64,000 nt of DNA from Pseudomonadota bacterium. GTDB taxonomy: Bacteria; Myxococcota_A; Polyangia; Haliangiales; Haliangiaceae. Shown piece by piece: positions 45,487 to 57,176 of this stretch. The DNA lies in NCBI GenBank assembly GCA_022360315.1, contig JAKSDA010000577.1, positions 30,532 through 94,531 of the forward strand, written 5' to 3'. Position 1 is the stretch's first letter, and the number at the start of each line of letters is the position of its first letter. The position numbers and the translations under genes were made by a program. Below the pieces are notes generated by a model. The model saw nothing but the letters and a program-made list of their open reading frames with translations, had not been told where the DNA came from and did not search any database.

Positions 45487-46202
45487 GCGAATCGAGCCGA
45501 GCCGCTACCACAGCCTGACAATCACTGCGAAATCGCGAAGTTTCTTATCTGATATCAATAACTTGACTGTTTCGCAGCGAGGCCGTGGCAGGCCTTGCAA
45601 CAGCCGATTCCAGGCTCGGGCAGCCGGCCGGTCGAGCCGGGTGCGAATCCGGCGGTCCGGGGGGCGTTGCCCGACAAAGATAACCCGAGCGTGAAGCGGT
45701 CGAGCCGCGCGATCGTGCTGGATGCTCTCCAATGCGATTGAGTGCGGGCGAGTCGGCGCTGGCCGATGCCACACCGGGCAACAGTACCATGATGCAACAT
45801 CAGCGGGCTGAATTCCCATTGCGGCCGGCCGGCGCGTCTACCAGGGAAAGCTGTGATCTCGCGATGTTGGTCCCGGTGGGACAGATTTTTACAGGCCCTG
45901 TCTCACAATGGATCATCGCTGTTATAAATTGAAGTCACCAGCCATCCATTGTGCGATGATGGACACACACAATATCGCAGGGAGTTTATGGGGGCGGCCC
46001 GGTCACAGCGATGGCACGAGTGGTTCGCATACTCGAACGTAGCTGATAATATCGTAGAACAGATACAATATATGTAGTATTACTGGGTCATTGTTATGTT
46101 TGGGTTGCCCGGGCATTCATATCTACTACTTGTAGTTTCATGGAGCAGAATATAAGTCACTATACGTATCTGCCGCGGCAATGGCAGTGAGAATGGAACG
46201 CG
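45487..46202. other. 716-base intergenic region, no convincing gene
   Basis: The left half is GC-rich and holds short overlapping minus-strand frames, one of which ends in a chance C-x-x-C-H. The right half (45900-46200) is clearly richer in A and T, with runs such as AACAGATACAATATATGTAG, and most likely holds the promoter of the hybrid histidine kinase. No tRNA or small RNA fold was recognised. Confidence 0.45.
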
Positions 46203-48143
46203 ATGAATTTGGAGTGGGCATCTCCGCACCCGGATGAAGTGCAAATTCTTCTCGTCGAGGACAATCCTGGCGATGCCGAACTGGTGCAGACACTTCTGCA
46301 GAGAAACACAGGAGTGGTATATCGCACTCAGCATGTTTCGCGGCTGGGTGACGCGGTGGTCGCACTTACCGAGCGACCGATCGACGTTGTGTTGCTCGAC
46401 CTCGGCCTGCCCGATGCCACCGGGGACGAGGTGGTATCTCGGCTTCACATTGTCAACCCGCATCTGCCCATTGTGGTATTGACGGGAAACGACAACGATC
46501 ATGTCCAGCAGTCCTCGATCCGGGCTGGAGCGGACGATTTTATCGGCAAGAACAACCTGACTGCGATCGGTTTGCGGCGTTGTCTTCAGAGTGCGATCGA
46601 GCGCCGGCGCATGCAGGAACAGTTACGCGCGTTGGTCGCCGAGATTGCCGACGCGATCGTCATTGTTGGCGAGGAGGGGACCATACGTTTTGTCAACCCG
46701 GCGGCGGTTGCCATGTTTGGGCGCAGCGAGGCTCATCTGGTCGGCAAGAGATTCGAGTATCCGATCCGCATCGGCGAGGAAACCGAGGTCGAGTTCGACG
46801 GAGTCGACGGCAGTGCGGTGACTGCGGCTATCCGCGCTACCACGGTCACCTGGCAAGGGCAGGGGGCGATTGTCGCATCGATTTGCGATATTACCGACCG
46901 CAAGCGCAAGGAGGCGCTGCAGGTCCGCCTCATGCGGGCTAGCAAGTTGGCGTCGATAGGTCAGTTATCGGCGTGTCTCGCCCACGAGATCAACAATCCG
47001 GCCACGTATGTCCAGAGCAATCTCGAAGTCATGAAGGAGTATCGAGAAACCCTGGTCGATGCGGTGGCGGAGTTGCGCGCCGTGGCTGCGGTCAAGCGGC
47101 AATCTGCGTGGGTAGAGGAGATCATCGAGCGGCGCGGGTTATTGACCATGCTCGACGACATGGCGGCTCTGAACCGCGACAATCTGCACGGTATGCGGCG
47201 GATTGTGGCATTTGTTAAAGAGCTCAAGGCGGCGCATTCCCGGGTTGAGCGCACAGAGTTCGAATTCATCGATGTGACCGAGTTGGTCCGCAGTGCGTGT
47301 GAATTCATCAGAGGCGATGCGCGCGAGCGGGCCCGGATCGAGCAGAAAATCGTCCCGGTGCCACAGATTGTCGGTCATCGCGATATGCTGTCGCAAGCTG
47401 TGGTCAAACTGCTCGTCAATGCGGTTCAGTCGATAGGGGAGGGCGATTCCGAGCAAAATTCGATATGCGTCGAGACCGCGGTCATCGGCGGCCACATTGC
47501 GATCGCGATCAGCGACACTGGATGCGGAATCCCGGACGATTTGCGCGATCGCATCTTCGAGCCGTTTTTTACCACCAAGCCACAAACTCTGGGCACTGGT
47601 TTATCCCTGACCGCCGATGCAGTTCACAAGCACGGTGGAACGATCGAAGTGGACAGTGCGGTTGGGCGGGGCAGCTGCTTTACGATCAAGCTACCGATCG
47701 AGTCGCATCTGGCCCCGGCCGCCGACAAGGTCGAGCACCGGGCTGATAACCGGGAGCCGCAGCGCGCCCGGGTTTTACTTGTCGACGACGATACCCTAGT
47801 ACGCAAGGCGTTGCGTCGCACGCTCGAGAACAAACACGATGTTCTGGACTGCGCCAGTGGCGAAGAAGCTCTGGCTGAACTCGCGCGCCATCCGTTATTC
47901 GACCTGATTCTGTGCGATTTGCGGATGCCCGATATGGACGGACCGGGGCTTTACGAGCGCCTGACTCCCGATGCGCGCAGTCGGCTGGTATTTATCAGCG
48001 GCGGCGCGTTCACTCCGGAGAACAAGGCTTTTGTGAGCAAGAGTGGGGTGCGCGTGCTCGACAAGCCGATCACTCCGGCCGAGCTCGACCAGGTTATCGC
48101 CGAGACTCTGGCCAAGGCGAATCGCCCGCAGAGGGATCGTTAA
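46203..48143 (+). CDS. hybrid sensor histidine kinase with N- and C-terminal receiver domains
   Basis: Cytoplasmic two-component protein, 646 residues. Order: receiver domain (about 13-130, EVQILLVEDNPGDAEL, phospho-acceptor D66 in VVLLDLGLPD); PAS domain (about 140-235); HisKA (H261 in LAHEINNPATYV); HATPase (about 390-500, DTGCGIPDDL, FEPFFTTKPQTLGTGLSL); and a second receiver (about 520-640, VLLVDDDTLVRKAL, D572 in CDLRMPDMDG). There is no membrane helix, so input probably comes through the N-terminal receiver from another kinase. The paired output receiver suggests a phosphorelay. No response-regulator gene lies beside it. Confidence 0.95.
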   Translation: MNLEWASPHPDEVQILLVEDNPGDAELVQTLLQRNTGVVYRTQHVSRLGDAVVALTERPIDVVLLDLGLPDATGDEVVSRLHIVNPHLPIVVLTGNDNDHVQQSSIRAGADDFIGKNNLTAIGLRRCLQSAIERRRMQEQLRALVAEIADAIVIVGEEGTIRFVNPAAVAMFGRSEAHLVGKRFEYPIRIGEETEVEFDGVDGSAVTAAIRATTVTWQGQGAIVASICDITDRKRKEALQVRLMRASKLASIGQLSACLAHEINNPATYVQSNLEVMKEYRETLVDAVAELRAVAAVKRQSAWVEEIIERRGLLTMLDDMAALNRDNLHGMRRIVAFVKELKAAHSRVERTEFEFIDVTELVRSACEFIRGDARERARIEQKIVPVPQIVGHRDMLSQAVVKLLVNAVQSIGEGDSEQNSICVETAVIGGHIAIAISDTGCGIPDDLRDRIFEPFFTTKPQTLGTGLSLTADAVHKHGGTIEVDSAVGRGSCFTIKLPIESHLAPAADKVEHRADNREPQRARVLLVDDDTLVRKALRRTLENKHDVLDCASGEEALAELARHPLFDLILCDLRMPDMDGPGLYERLTPDARSRLVFISGGAFTPENKAFVSKSGVRVLDKPITPAELDQVIAETLAKANRPQRDR

Positions 48144-48194
48144 TCGGCTTTCTGATAACCGGGACCGAGCTCGATAACCGATATACGAAGCCGA

Positions 48195-50831
<2,637 letters not shown>

Positions 50832-51280
50832 GATGTTCCTCCTGGAGCGATGGGGAATATGGCTCCCTCCAGCAATTCGGAATCGGGTAGGAAAACCCGC
50901 CACGTGCGGTGAAAAAAATCGTTCACCGCGGCGGCTGGAGCGCAGGGGAGGGGACGTCGAGTCAGCGGGCCCATGGTGGGCAGATCGGTCGAGCGAGGTC
51001 GTCGGTAAAAATTCAATGCGTCGGCGCCGCGTCTCGTGGTCGATGGTGATGGTTCCTGTACCCGGTAGGCAAGCTGCGTCCAGGACAACATCGGCGATAG
51101 ACAGTTGCGCAGGTGGTTCGCGGTGGATGCCCCGGAGGTAATGGCTCTTCGAAGGTCGGCGGCCGCGGTGGGGCGCGATCCAGTTGTTCGCCTGCACGCG
51201 CATTTCCATAGCGGGTCCGAATCTCGGTCTCGCATCAGATATGGGTTTCGGGTGGAGGGGGAAAAGGCGGCGAGTCGCAG
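50832..51280. other. intergenic region, no gene seen
   Basis: About 450 bases ahead of the glycine-rich lipoprotein. The minus-strand frame stays open here but its translation is arginine-rich and unstructured, unlike the protein it runs into, so I treat it as upstream DNA. Confidence 0.5.
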
Positions 51281-51535
51281 ATGACGCCCGGCGGCGGCGG
51301 CGGAGGTGGCTCGGGCGGCTACGTCGGCCTGGATGCCCCGCAGGTCCAGTTGATGGAGATCGGGGCGATCGGCGCCAACGGCGGCGACGGCGGCGGTGGT
51401 GGCGCAGGCATGGCACCAGCAGGCCCTGGCATGGACGCGCCGGCTGGCAGCGGCAGCGGCGGCGTGGGGGTCATCGTAATCCGGACTAACAGCCCGATAG
51501 AGCCCGAGTCAAATGAGTTTTCACATCTGCCATAG
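51281..51535 (+). pseudogene. orphan 3' fragment of a glycine-rich protein gene
   Basis: An 84-residue frame reads GGGGGGGSGGYVGLDAPQVQ, then IGANGGDGGGGGAG and ends GVGVIVIRTNS plus a short tail. That is how the C-termini of long glycine-rich surface proteins look, but there is no signal peptide, start site or upstream body here. It faces the complete glycine-rich gene on the other strand. I read it as the leftover end of a second such gene. Confidence 0.55.
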
Positions 51536-51727
51536 TGATCCAACCCTGACCGCGAGTGCGCTATCATCGGCGCCAGTGCTACTCGGTCAGTGGGTGGATT
51601 GATCTATGGACCTGTCCTGGCGTATAAACGGCGGATTGCGACTTCATGTCGAGCAGAGTGATTTCTTCGGTGGATTTGATCTGTGTGTAGGCCGGCATCC
51701 AGTGATGTGCGTCCAGGGGTAGGAATC

Positions 51728-52765
51728 ATGACTGCGATCGAAGCCGCACCCCAGCAGCACCGCGTCTGTCCATCTTGTCTGGCCGTATTCCGCTATGGTT
51801 TTGCCCGCTGTCCGCTGGATGGGACCAAGCTGGAAAAAGCCGATCGAGACCCGTTGATCGGCCAGGTGTTGACCGAGCGCTATGTCATCGAAGAGTGCAT
51901 CGGACAAGGCGGTATGGGCCGGGTGTATCGGGCCAGGCACACGCGCATGAGTCGGTTTTTCGCGATCAAAGTGCTCTACGGCGATCTTGCGGCTGACAGC
52001 ATCATGCGCACCCGGTGCAGCCGCGAAGCCGAGATCGCCTCGTGCCTATCCCATCCCAACCTGGTTTCGGTTGTCGATTTCGGCGACACCAGCCACGGTC
52101 TATCGTACCTGGCCATGGAACTTGTCGACGGGCCCTTGCTCAGCGAGTTGCTTTACCGGCAAGGCCGCTTTGGCACCGATCGGGTCGCGGCACTACTCCG
52201 CCAGATGGCCTCCGGTCTTGAGCACGCCCACAGCAAGGGCCTCGTTCATCGCGATTTCAAGCCGGAAAATGTCATTATTGCGCGCATCCAGGACGGTGAA
52301 ATCGCCAAAATTATGGACTTTGGCATCGCGCGACTGCTCGAATACAACGACTCCAAACAGCTGACAGCGGAAGGAGCCCTGCTCGGCACGCCGGTATTCA
52401 TGTCGCCCGAGCAGGCGTCGGGCGCCGAGGTGGACGTGTCGCCCGACAACGTGTCGCCCGACCAGTTCCGGCAGCAGTACCTGAATGTCCACAGCAAGCT
52501 GAAAGCCCTGAGCAGCGAGTATCCCGACAGCGATGCAGTGTCCGCCCTGGAGCGAAAGTTGCTCCGCATCGACTACGGGGATGTCTACGATCGGGCCAAG
52601 CGGAGTCGTTCGTACCGCAAAACTCGGCGCCATCGCGACCAAGATCACCGAGGTCCGCAAGAGCGAGGCGCGCAAGCGAAAACGGTCGCGGGCCGGGGCG
52701 CGATGATCGAGTATTCTCTGAGCGGGGTAACCCGTCATGGCTACCCGGGACGTGTCGCGCCATGA
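51728..52765 (+). CDS. truncated Ser/Thr protein kinase with zinc-ribbon N-terminus
   Basis: The start is ATG 51728, with TAGGA just upstream; 345 residues. The N-terminus carries a zinc-ribbon-like CPSCLAVFRYGFARCPLDG. The kinase domain begins normally (GQGGMGRVYRARHT, AIKVL, HRDFKPENV, MDFGIAR, GTPVFMSPEQASG) but stops right after the activation segment: the rest of the C-lobe is missing. The chain goes on with an acidic helical piece (SPDQFRQQYLNVHSKLKALS, then LERKLLRIDYGDVYDRAKRS) that resembles the end of another, longer kinase. An internal deletion joining two distant parts fits best. Catalytic activity is doubtful. Confidence 0.8.
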   Translation: MTAIEAAPQQHRVCPSCLAVFRYGFARCPLDGTKLEKADRDPLIGQVLTERYVIEECIGQGGMGRVYRARHTRMSRFFAIKVLYGDLAADSIMRTRCSREAEIASCLSHPNLVSVVDFGDTSHGLSYLAMELVDGPLLSELLYRQGRFGTDRVAALLRQMASGLEHAHSKGLVHRDFKPENVIIARIQDGEIAKIMDFGIARLLEYNDSKQLTAEGALLGTPVFMSPEQASGAEVDVSPDNVSPDQFRQQYLNVHSKLKALSSEYPDSDAVSALERKLLRIDYGDVYDRAKRSRSYRKTRRHRDQDHRGPQERGAQAKTVAGRGAMIEYSLSGVTRHGYPGRVAP

Positions 52766-53082
52766 AACTGTATGCACAGATTCTTCTATTGCCGTTGATA
52801 TTGCTCGGCGGGTTCCTGTGGCCGACCTCCAGTATTGCTGGCGATGCGGACGATCTGCGCGTCGGTGTGGTGGTCGTGGTTGCAATCGGAGTCGAGCCCG
52901 AACGGGCCGAACAAATCGCAGAGCGCCTGCGCCAGGCCCTGGGTGGAGAGTTTGCAGTCGACATTGCGACCGGGCAGGAGACCGCTGCTCGACTCGGCGT
53001 GCCGGTTACTGGCGCTCCGATCGCGGCGATCGCCAGAATATCGGTATTTCAGCCGGCAAGTCCGGTGTCCACATCTCATTGA
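52762..53082 (+). CDS. small secreted protein, possibly a 5' remnant
   Basis: The ATG overlaps the stop of the kinase gene (ATGA). The 106 residues show a good signal peptide (LYAQILLLPLILLGGFLWP), then one alpha-beta unit (VGVVVVVAIGVEPERAEQIA, LRQALGGEFAVDIATGQETA), and end abruptly. Myxobacterial secreted proteins of this type are usually several hundred residues longer, so it may be only the surviving front part of a gene. Function unknown. Confidence 0.5.
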   Translation: MKLYAQILLLPLILLGGFLWPTSSIAGDADDLRVGVVVVVAIGVEPERAEQIAERLRQALGGEFAVDIATGQETAARLGVPVTGAPIAAIARISVFQPASPVSTSH

Positions 53083-53097
53083 CTAGGCGGTTTTGAA

Positions 53098-53511
53098 TTG
53101 CTCCCGGCCGGATACCGTCAGATCGACCACACTGCAGATCTCGCACTGGAGCTGTGGGCGCCCAACGAGCAAGAACTCCTGGTCGTCGGTGCTTTTGCGG
53201 TGACCGACATCATGACCGATGGTGCCACGGTATCGACAGATGCGATCAGGCCGGTCCGGATCGAGGCCGTAGATGCAGAAGATCGCCTGGTGCAGTGGCT
53301 CAACGAGATCATCGTTGCTGCTGTGGTAGACGGTTTTTTGGTCGGTGACGCATGGGTCGAGCTCCGTAATAACTCGCTGATTGCCGAGCTGCGCGGCGAG
53401 CATAACGGCTGGAGCCGCATTGTCACCGAGCTCAAGAGCGCTACCTACCACGACCTGGTAGTCGACTGTGGAGATCTGGACGTCCGCGCACGCGTCGTCA
53501 TTGACGTATGA
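53098..53511 (+). CDS. archease
   Basis: A 137-residue archease, the small cytoplasmic protein that allows RtcB to turn over by promoting its guanylation. Family features are YRQIDHTADLALELWA with the metal-binding aspartate after the first histidine, EDRLVQWLNEIIVA in the middle and the closing LKSATYHDLVV plus a hydrophobic strand. The start appears to be TTG 53098; no ATG gives the conserved first strand. Its stop overlaps the rtcB start (ATGA), so the two are translationally coupled, a well-known pairing. Confidence 0.93.
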   Translation: MLPAGYRQIDHTADLALELWAPNEQELLVVGAFAVTDIMTDGATVSTDAIRPVRIEAVDAEDRLVQWLNEIIVAAVVDGFLVGDAWVELRNNSLIAELRGEHNGWSRIVTELKSATYHDLVVDCGDLDVRARVVIDV

Positions 53512-54947
53512 CCATCAAGTTCGAAAGGCTGGACGACTACCGCTATCGCATTCCGGCCACAAAAAAGATGCGCGTACCGGGCCTGATATACGCGTCGAAG
53601 CGGATGCTGGACGAAATCCGCAAGGACGAGAGCCCGAGGCAAGTGGCCAACGTCGCCCATTTGCCCGGCATCTTGGGCCATTCTATCGCCATGCCCGACA
53701 TCCACTGGGGATACGGTTTTCCCATCGGCGGGGTCGCTGCATTCGACGCCGACCAGGGTGTGTTATCACCCGGCGGAGTTGGCTATGATATCAACTGCGG
53801 AGTGCGCTTGCTGGCCAGCGCACTGACCCGCGACGATGTCGCCGATTGCCTGGCCGATCTATCGCTCGCCCTGCACCGGGCGATTCCATCCGGTGTCGGC
53901 TCGCGCAGCCATCGTCGCCTGACCAACCGGGAGCTCGAGCGAGTTCTGCACACCGGGGCCCGATGGGCAGTCACCCAGGGTTACGGCCGCGAAAACGACC
54001 TCACAGTCATCGAAGAGGGCGGGTGTATGGACGGCGCGGACAGCACCGCGGTATCGGAAAGGGCCAAAGATCGGGGCCGTCCTCAGCTCGGCTCATTGGG
54101 CTCGGGCAATCATTTTTGCGAGCTGGGCTATGTGGCAGAGATCTACAATCGCCGCATCGCCGACGCCTTTGGTCTGCGCGAAGGACAGGTCACGATCATG
54201 ATCCATTCGGGCAGTCGAGGCCTCGGCTATCAAGTATGCGACGAATCGTTGCGGACCATGATCCGCGCGTCGCAAAAATACGGCATCTCCCTGCCCGATC
54301 GCCAGCTCTGTGCCGCGCCGTTGGCCAGTGCAGAGGCCGAGGTCTACTTTGCTGCCATGGCAGCGGCGATCAATTTTGCATTTGCCAACCGCCAGATGAT
54401 GACCCATTTTGTCCGCCAGGCCATGGCGCAGTTTTTTGCCACCACGGATAGCAAACTCGGCCTCGGCCTGGTCTACGATGTCTGCCACAACATCGCCAAG
54501 TGGGAGACCCACACAGTCGACGGCGAGGAGCGCCGGGTATGCGTGCACCGCAAGGGCGCGACCCGGGCCTTTGGTCCCGGCCATCCCGAGGTTCCCGAGC
54601 TGTATCGAGAGGTCGGTCAGCCGGTCCTGGTCCCCGGCGACATGGGGCGCTACAGTTTTGTCCTGGCCGGAACCGAGACCGCGATGCGCGAGACCTTTGG
54701 TTCGAGCTGTCACGGTGCCGGCCGCAAATTATCGCGCCGCCAGGCCAAAAAAGCCGCGCGAGGCCGGCCCATCTTCAGAGAGCTGCAGGCCAGGGGGGTC
54801 TTTGTCCGCAGCGACAGCAAGGCCACTGTGGCCGAGGAGCTCCCCGAAGCCTACAAAGACGTCGCCGACGTGGTCGGTGTCATGCACAACGCTGGCGTTG
54901 CCCGCAAAGTCGCCAAGCTGGTCCCGCTCGCCGTGGTCAAGGGGTAG
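53508..54947 (+). CDS. rtcB: RNA-splicing ligase RtcB
   Basis: GTP-dependent ligase joining 2',3'-cyclic phosphate (or 3'-phosphate) and 5'-OH RNA ends; 479 residues, cytoplasmic. Metal and active-site residues are present: D-x-N-C-G with C97 (YDINCGVRLL), H202 in GSGNHFCELG, H233 in IHSGSRGLGYQV and the guanylated histidine H402 in GSSCHGAGRKLSRRQA. The start ATG overlaps the archease stop. Together they form a self-sufficient RNA-repair operon, which could mend tRNAs or rRNA cut by toxins or by a host-defence nuclease. No Rtc regulator (RtcR) is visible beside it. Confidence 0.97.
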   Translation: MTIKFERLDDYRYRIPATKKMRVPGLIYASKRMLDEIRKDESPRQVANVAHLPGILGHSIAMPDIHWGYGFPIGGVAAFDADQGVLSPGGVGYDINCGVRLLASALTRDDVADCLADLSLALHRAIPSGVGSRSHRRLTNRELERVLHTGARWAVTQGYGRENDLTVIEEGGCMDGADSTAVSERAKDRGRPQLGSLGSGNHFCELGYVAEIYNRRIADAFGLREGQVTIMIHSGSRGLGYQVCDESLRTMIRASQKYGISLPDRQLCAAPLASAEAEVYFAAMAAAINFAFANRQMMTHFVRQAMAQFFATTDSKLGLGLVYDVCHNIAKWETHTVDGEERRVCVHRKGATRAFGPGHPEVPELYREVGQPVLVPGDMGRYSFVLAGTETAMRETFGSSCHGAGRKLSRRQAKKAARGRPIFRELQARGVFVRSDSKATVAEELPEAYKDVADVVGVMHNAGVARKVAKLVPLAVVKG

Positions 54948-54975
54948 CCCACGTCGCCTCGCTGCGTGAATAACA

Positions 54976-56337
54976 ATGAGTAAAACAGTATCGCGGAGTA
55001 AAACAGTATCGCGTCAAGCCGTCCTGTTGTTGGCCTCGATGACCGTGATCGGCTGTGGAAGCAAAAATGCCCCCGAGCCTGCGGATGCTATGAATGGCTC
55101 CGGCTCCGGCAAGGCCGAGCAGCTCTATTCGTTGCCCGACGTTGTATTGCCAGAATTGGCCGCACGAGGACATCATCCGGTTGGTGTGAGAACCCTCGCC
55201 GTGACCAATCCGGGGCAACTGGTTATCGACGACCCGACCGAAACCGACGATCGCCCGCTGACCCTGGAAGTCTGGTATCCAGCGCAGCTCGACAGCGGCG
55301 TCGAGGTAGCCGTCTACCGGGACCTGACCCGACTTCATAAACCATTTGCAATTCAGGGTGAGGCGTGGCGAGATGCTCCGCCCGGGGCAGATGGCCAGTT
55401 TCCGCTGGTCGTATTATCGCATGGATATACTGGCTATCGGACTCTGATATTCTACCTGGGCGAGCATCTGGCATCCAATGGCTATGTCGTTGCCTCGATT
55501 GATCATACAGATTCGACCAACAAAGAAATCGATATGGTCGGTGCTCCATTTGCCGGCTTTCCCAGTACGCTCTACAACCGAGCCAGGGATCAGCAGTTTG
55601 TATTGAACTACCTGGCCGATGAAAGTCATTTCCTATCAGATCTCATCGATACCGATAATGCAGCGATTATCGGTTATTCCATGGGAGGCTATGGTGCCAT
55701 CAACACTGTGGGAGGTTGCTACAATTTTGATGTCGCCAAAGTACAGGCGCTGGGGTACCCGGCAGATGTGGCGGCTGCGATGGTGCCGATCTTCAACAGT
55801 TGCGCTGGCGGGCAGGCAGACCGTTCGTCGGTGGACGGGCGCTGGAAAGCCATCATCGCCCTGGCGCCCTGGGGCGCTGAGCGCGAGCTGTTCAACCTGT
55901 CCGATGTCGGCGCGATTTCCGTGCCGTCCCTGTATGTGGTGGGTGACCAGGACGACGTTTCCGGGTACGAAAACGGCGTGAAAAGACTGTTCGACAGCAC
56001 AGGGACAGCCGATCGATATATGTTGGTGTATAAAAATGCGCGCCACAACGTCGCTCCGCATCCGGCTCCGGGTATTGCGAAGCAAGAAGAGGGAGACCTG
56101 GGCCATTATTACGAATCTGCGTGGGATAACGAGATACTCAACGGGGTCAACAAACATTTCGCAACAGCGTTTTTGGATTGCCACGTCAGAACGATCGTGG
56201 GGCGATGCGAGTATCTCGATCTGCGGCTCGAGTCGAATCAGACGCGCGACTCGTCCGGTACCCTCGGTGAGCCGTGGAAGGGGTTTCCGAGTCGCCTCTC
56301 GACAGGGATGCAGTGGCATCGGCCGACCGCGCCTTGA
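54976..56337 (+). CDS. lipoprotein alpha/beta-hydrolase (PAF-acetylhydrolase/dienelactone-hydrolase-like)
   Basis: A 453-residue exported lipoprotein (lipobox TVIGC). The mature enzyme is an alpha/beta hydrolase: PLVVLSHGYTGYRTLIFYLG forms the oxyanion region, the nucleophile serine is in IIGYSMGGYGA, an aspartate is in VGDQDDVSGYE, and the histidine is in NARHNVAPHP. The layout resembles PAF acetylhydrolase-type esterases. The N-terminus contains a duplicated SKTVSR caused by an 18-base tandem repeat. The tail after CEYLDL looks unrelated to the fold. It is 28 bases after rtcB but probably has its own role. Confidence 0.88.
   Translation: MSKTVSRSKTVSRQAVLLLASMTVIGCGSKNAPEPADAMNGSGSGKAEQLYSLPDVVLPELAARGHHPVGVRTLAVTNPGQLVIDDPTETDDRPLTLEVWYPAQLDSGVEVAVYRDLTRLHKPFAIQGEAWRDAPPGADGQFPLVVLSHGYTGYRTLIFYLGEHLASNGYVVASIDHTDSTNKEIDMVGAPFAGFPSTLYNRARDQQFVLNYLADESHFLSDLIDTDNAAIIGYSMGGYGAINTVGGCYNFDVAKVQALGYPADVAAAMVPIFNSCAGGQADRSSVDGRWKAIIALAPWGAERELFNLSDVGAISVPSLYVVGDQDDVSGYENGVKRLFDSTGTADRYMLVYKNARHNVAPHPAPGIAKQEEGDLGHYYESAWDNEILNGVNKHFATAFLDCHVRTIVGRCEYLDLRLESNQTRDSSGTLGEPWKGFPSRLSTGMQWHRPTAP
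54979..55014. repeat. 18-bp tandem duplication at the start of the hydrolase gene
   Basis: Two copies of AGTAAAACAGTATCGCG plus one base (54979-54996 and 54997-55014) differ only in the last position. They keep the frame, adding six residues just ahead of the signal-peptide hydrophobic core. Confidence 0.9.
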
Positions 56338-57176
56338 CCGTCCCCCGAGCGCCCGATCGTGCAGTACTCGCGGCGACGGCCTGGTCTTTCCCGCGCCGAT
56401 CTCGACAATTGCGACCCGCACTTGCTCGGCAAGGTATATGTCGATGGCAGGGGCAAGAGCAGTCCGACTGCACACAAGACAACCCCGCTGGCCTGGGAAA
56501 ACAGATTGGCCGCCGTTTCACTCAGCTCGGATCGGCTTTGTCCGTTCAGGCTGCCGTGCAGCCAGAGCAGGCCGAGAGCCAGATCGCTGAGTTGCGTGGA
56601 CGCGCCGATCAGATGGTGTGCGCTGGTCTCGAGAGCGCGTTGTTTGGTTTGGTCTTCGAGAGCATCGATTGGCGCGAGTCCTGATTCGTTCGCTGTACCC
56701 GCTCAAAGATCTCGCCCAGTGTAAGCGGTCCGATGCCAGCCTCGTGAGAGTGCAAACTGGCAATGGTGCGCAGCCAGTGATTCAACACAGCACCTGCCCG
56801 GGCCACGGCCAGGGCGTTGCGCGCCACCTTCGTGCCGCCAGAGCCATTGTGACCACGGGTCGGAGCCGCGGCATTGCCCGGGGTCAGTGGTCTTTTTCGA
56901 CCCCATCGCCCAGCTGAAAGCGAATCGCCGCTGGCTGCGCGGCGAGCGGCCAGAACCACTGCCAAAAAACTCGGCATCGCAGGCACCTGGCTCAAATGGG
57001 GCGCCCTGGCCGGTGCCGGACTGCTCATCGTTCCGCCGATCCTGAAAGCCCGCAAACGGAGTACGACCCGCACGCCCCCATGATTGTACGTCCGACGGAT
57101 GCATTCTACCTGCAGTCTGGCGATTGCGCGCTGCAGTTGTCACTCCAGTTCTCGGGCGTTATGATAACGCTCAGTC
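56338..57176. other. 839-base stretch without a confident gene
   Basis: Open frames on both strands are short and overlap each other. The best candidate is plus-strand 56874-57083, about 69 residues with one transmembrane-like helix (WGALAGAGLLIVPPILKARK). A minus-strand frame at 56609-57073 covers the same DNA. Neither has a clear ribosome site. The right part probably holds the promoter for the CHAT-VMAP-MoxR-vWA operon. Confidence 0.4.

Noticed and set aside
45640..45690. Possible tRNA T-arm (GGTGCGAATCC)
   Set aside because: The T-loop consensus is incomplete and no acceptor, D-arm or anticodon stem can be folded around it.
45555..45800. Minus-strand frame ending in a C-x-x-C-H motif, possible small cytochrome
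   Set aside because: No signal peptide, no start site, and two other frames overlap the same bases; the motif appears by chance.
56609..57073. Minus-strand frame of 154 codons ahead of the CHAT gene
   Set aside because: No domain or start site; it is equally well explained as a shadow, and a competing plus-strand frame covers the same DNA.
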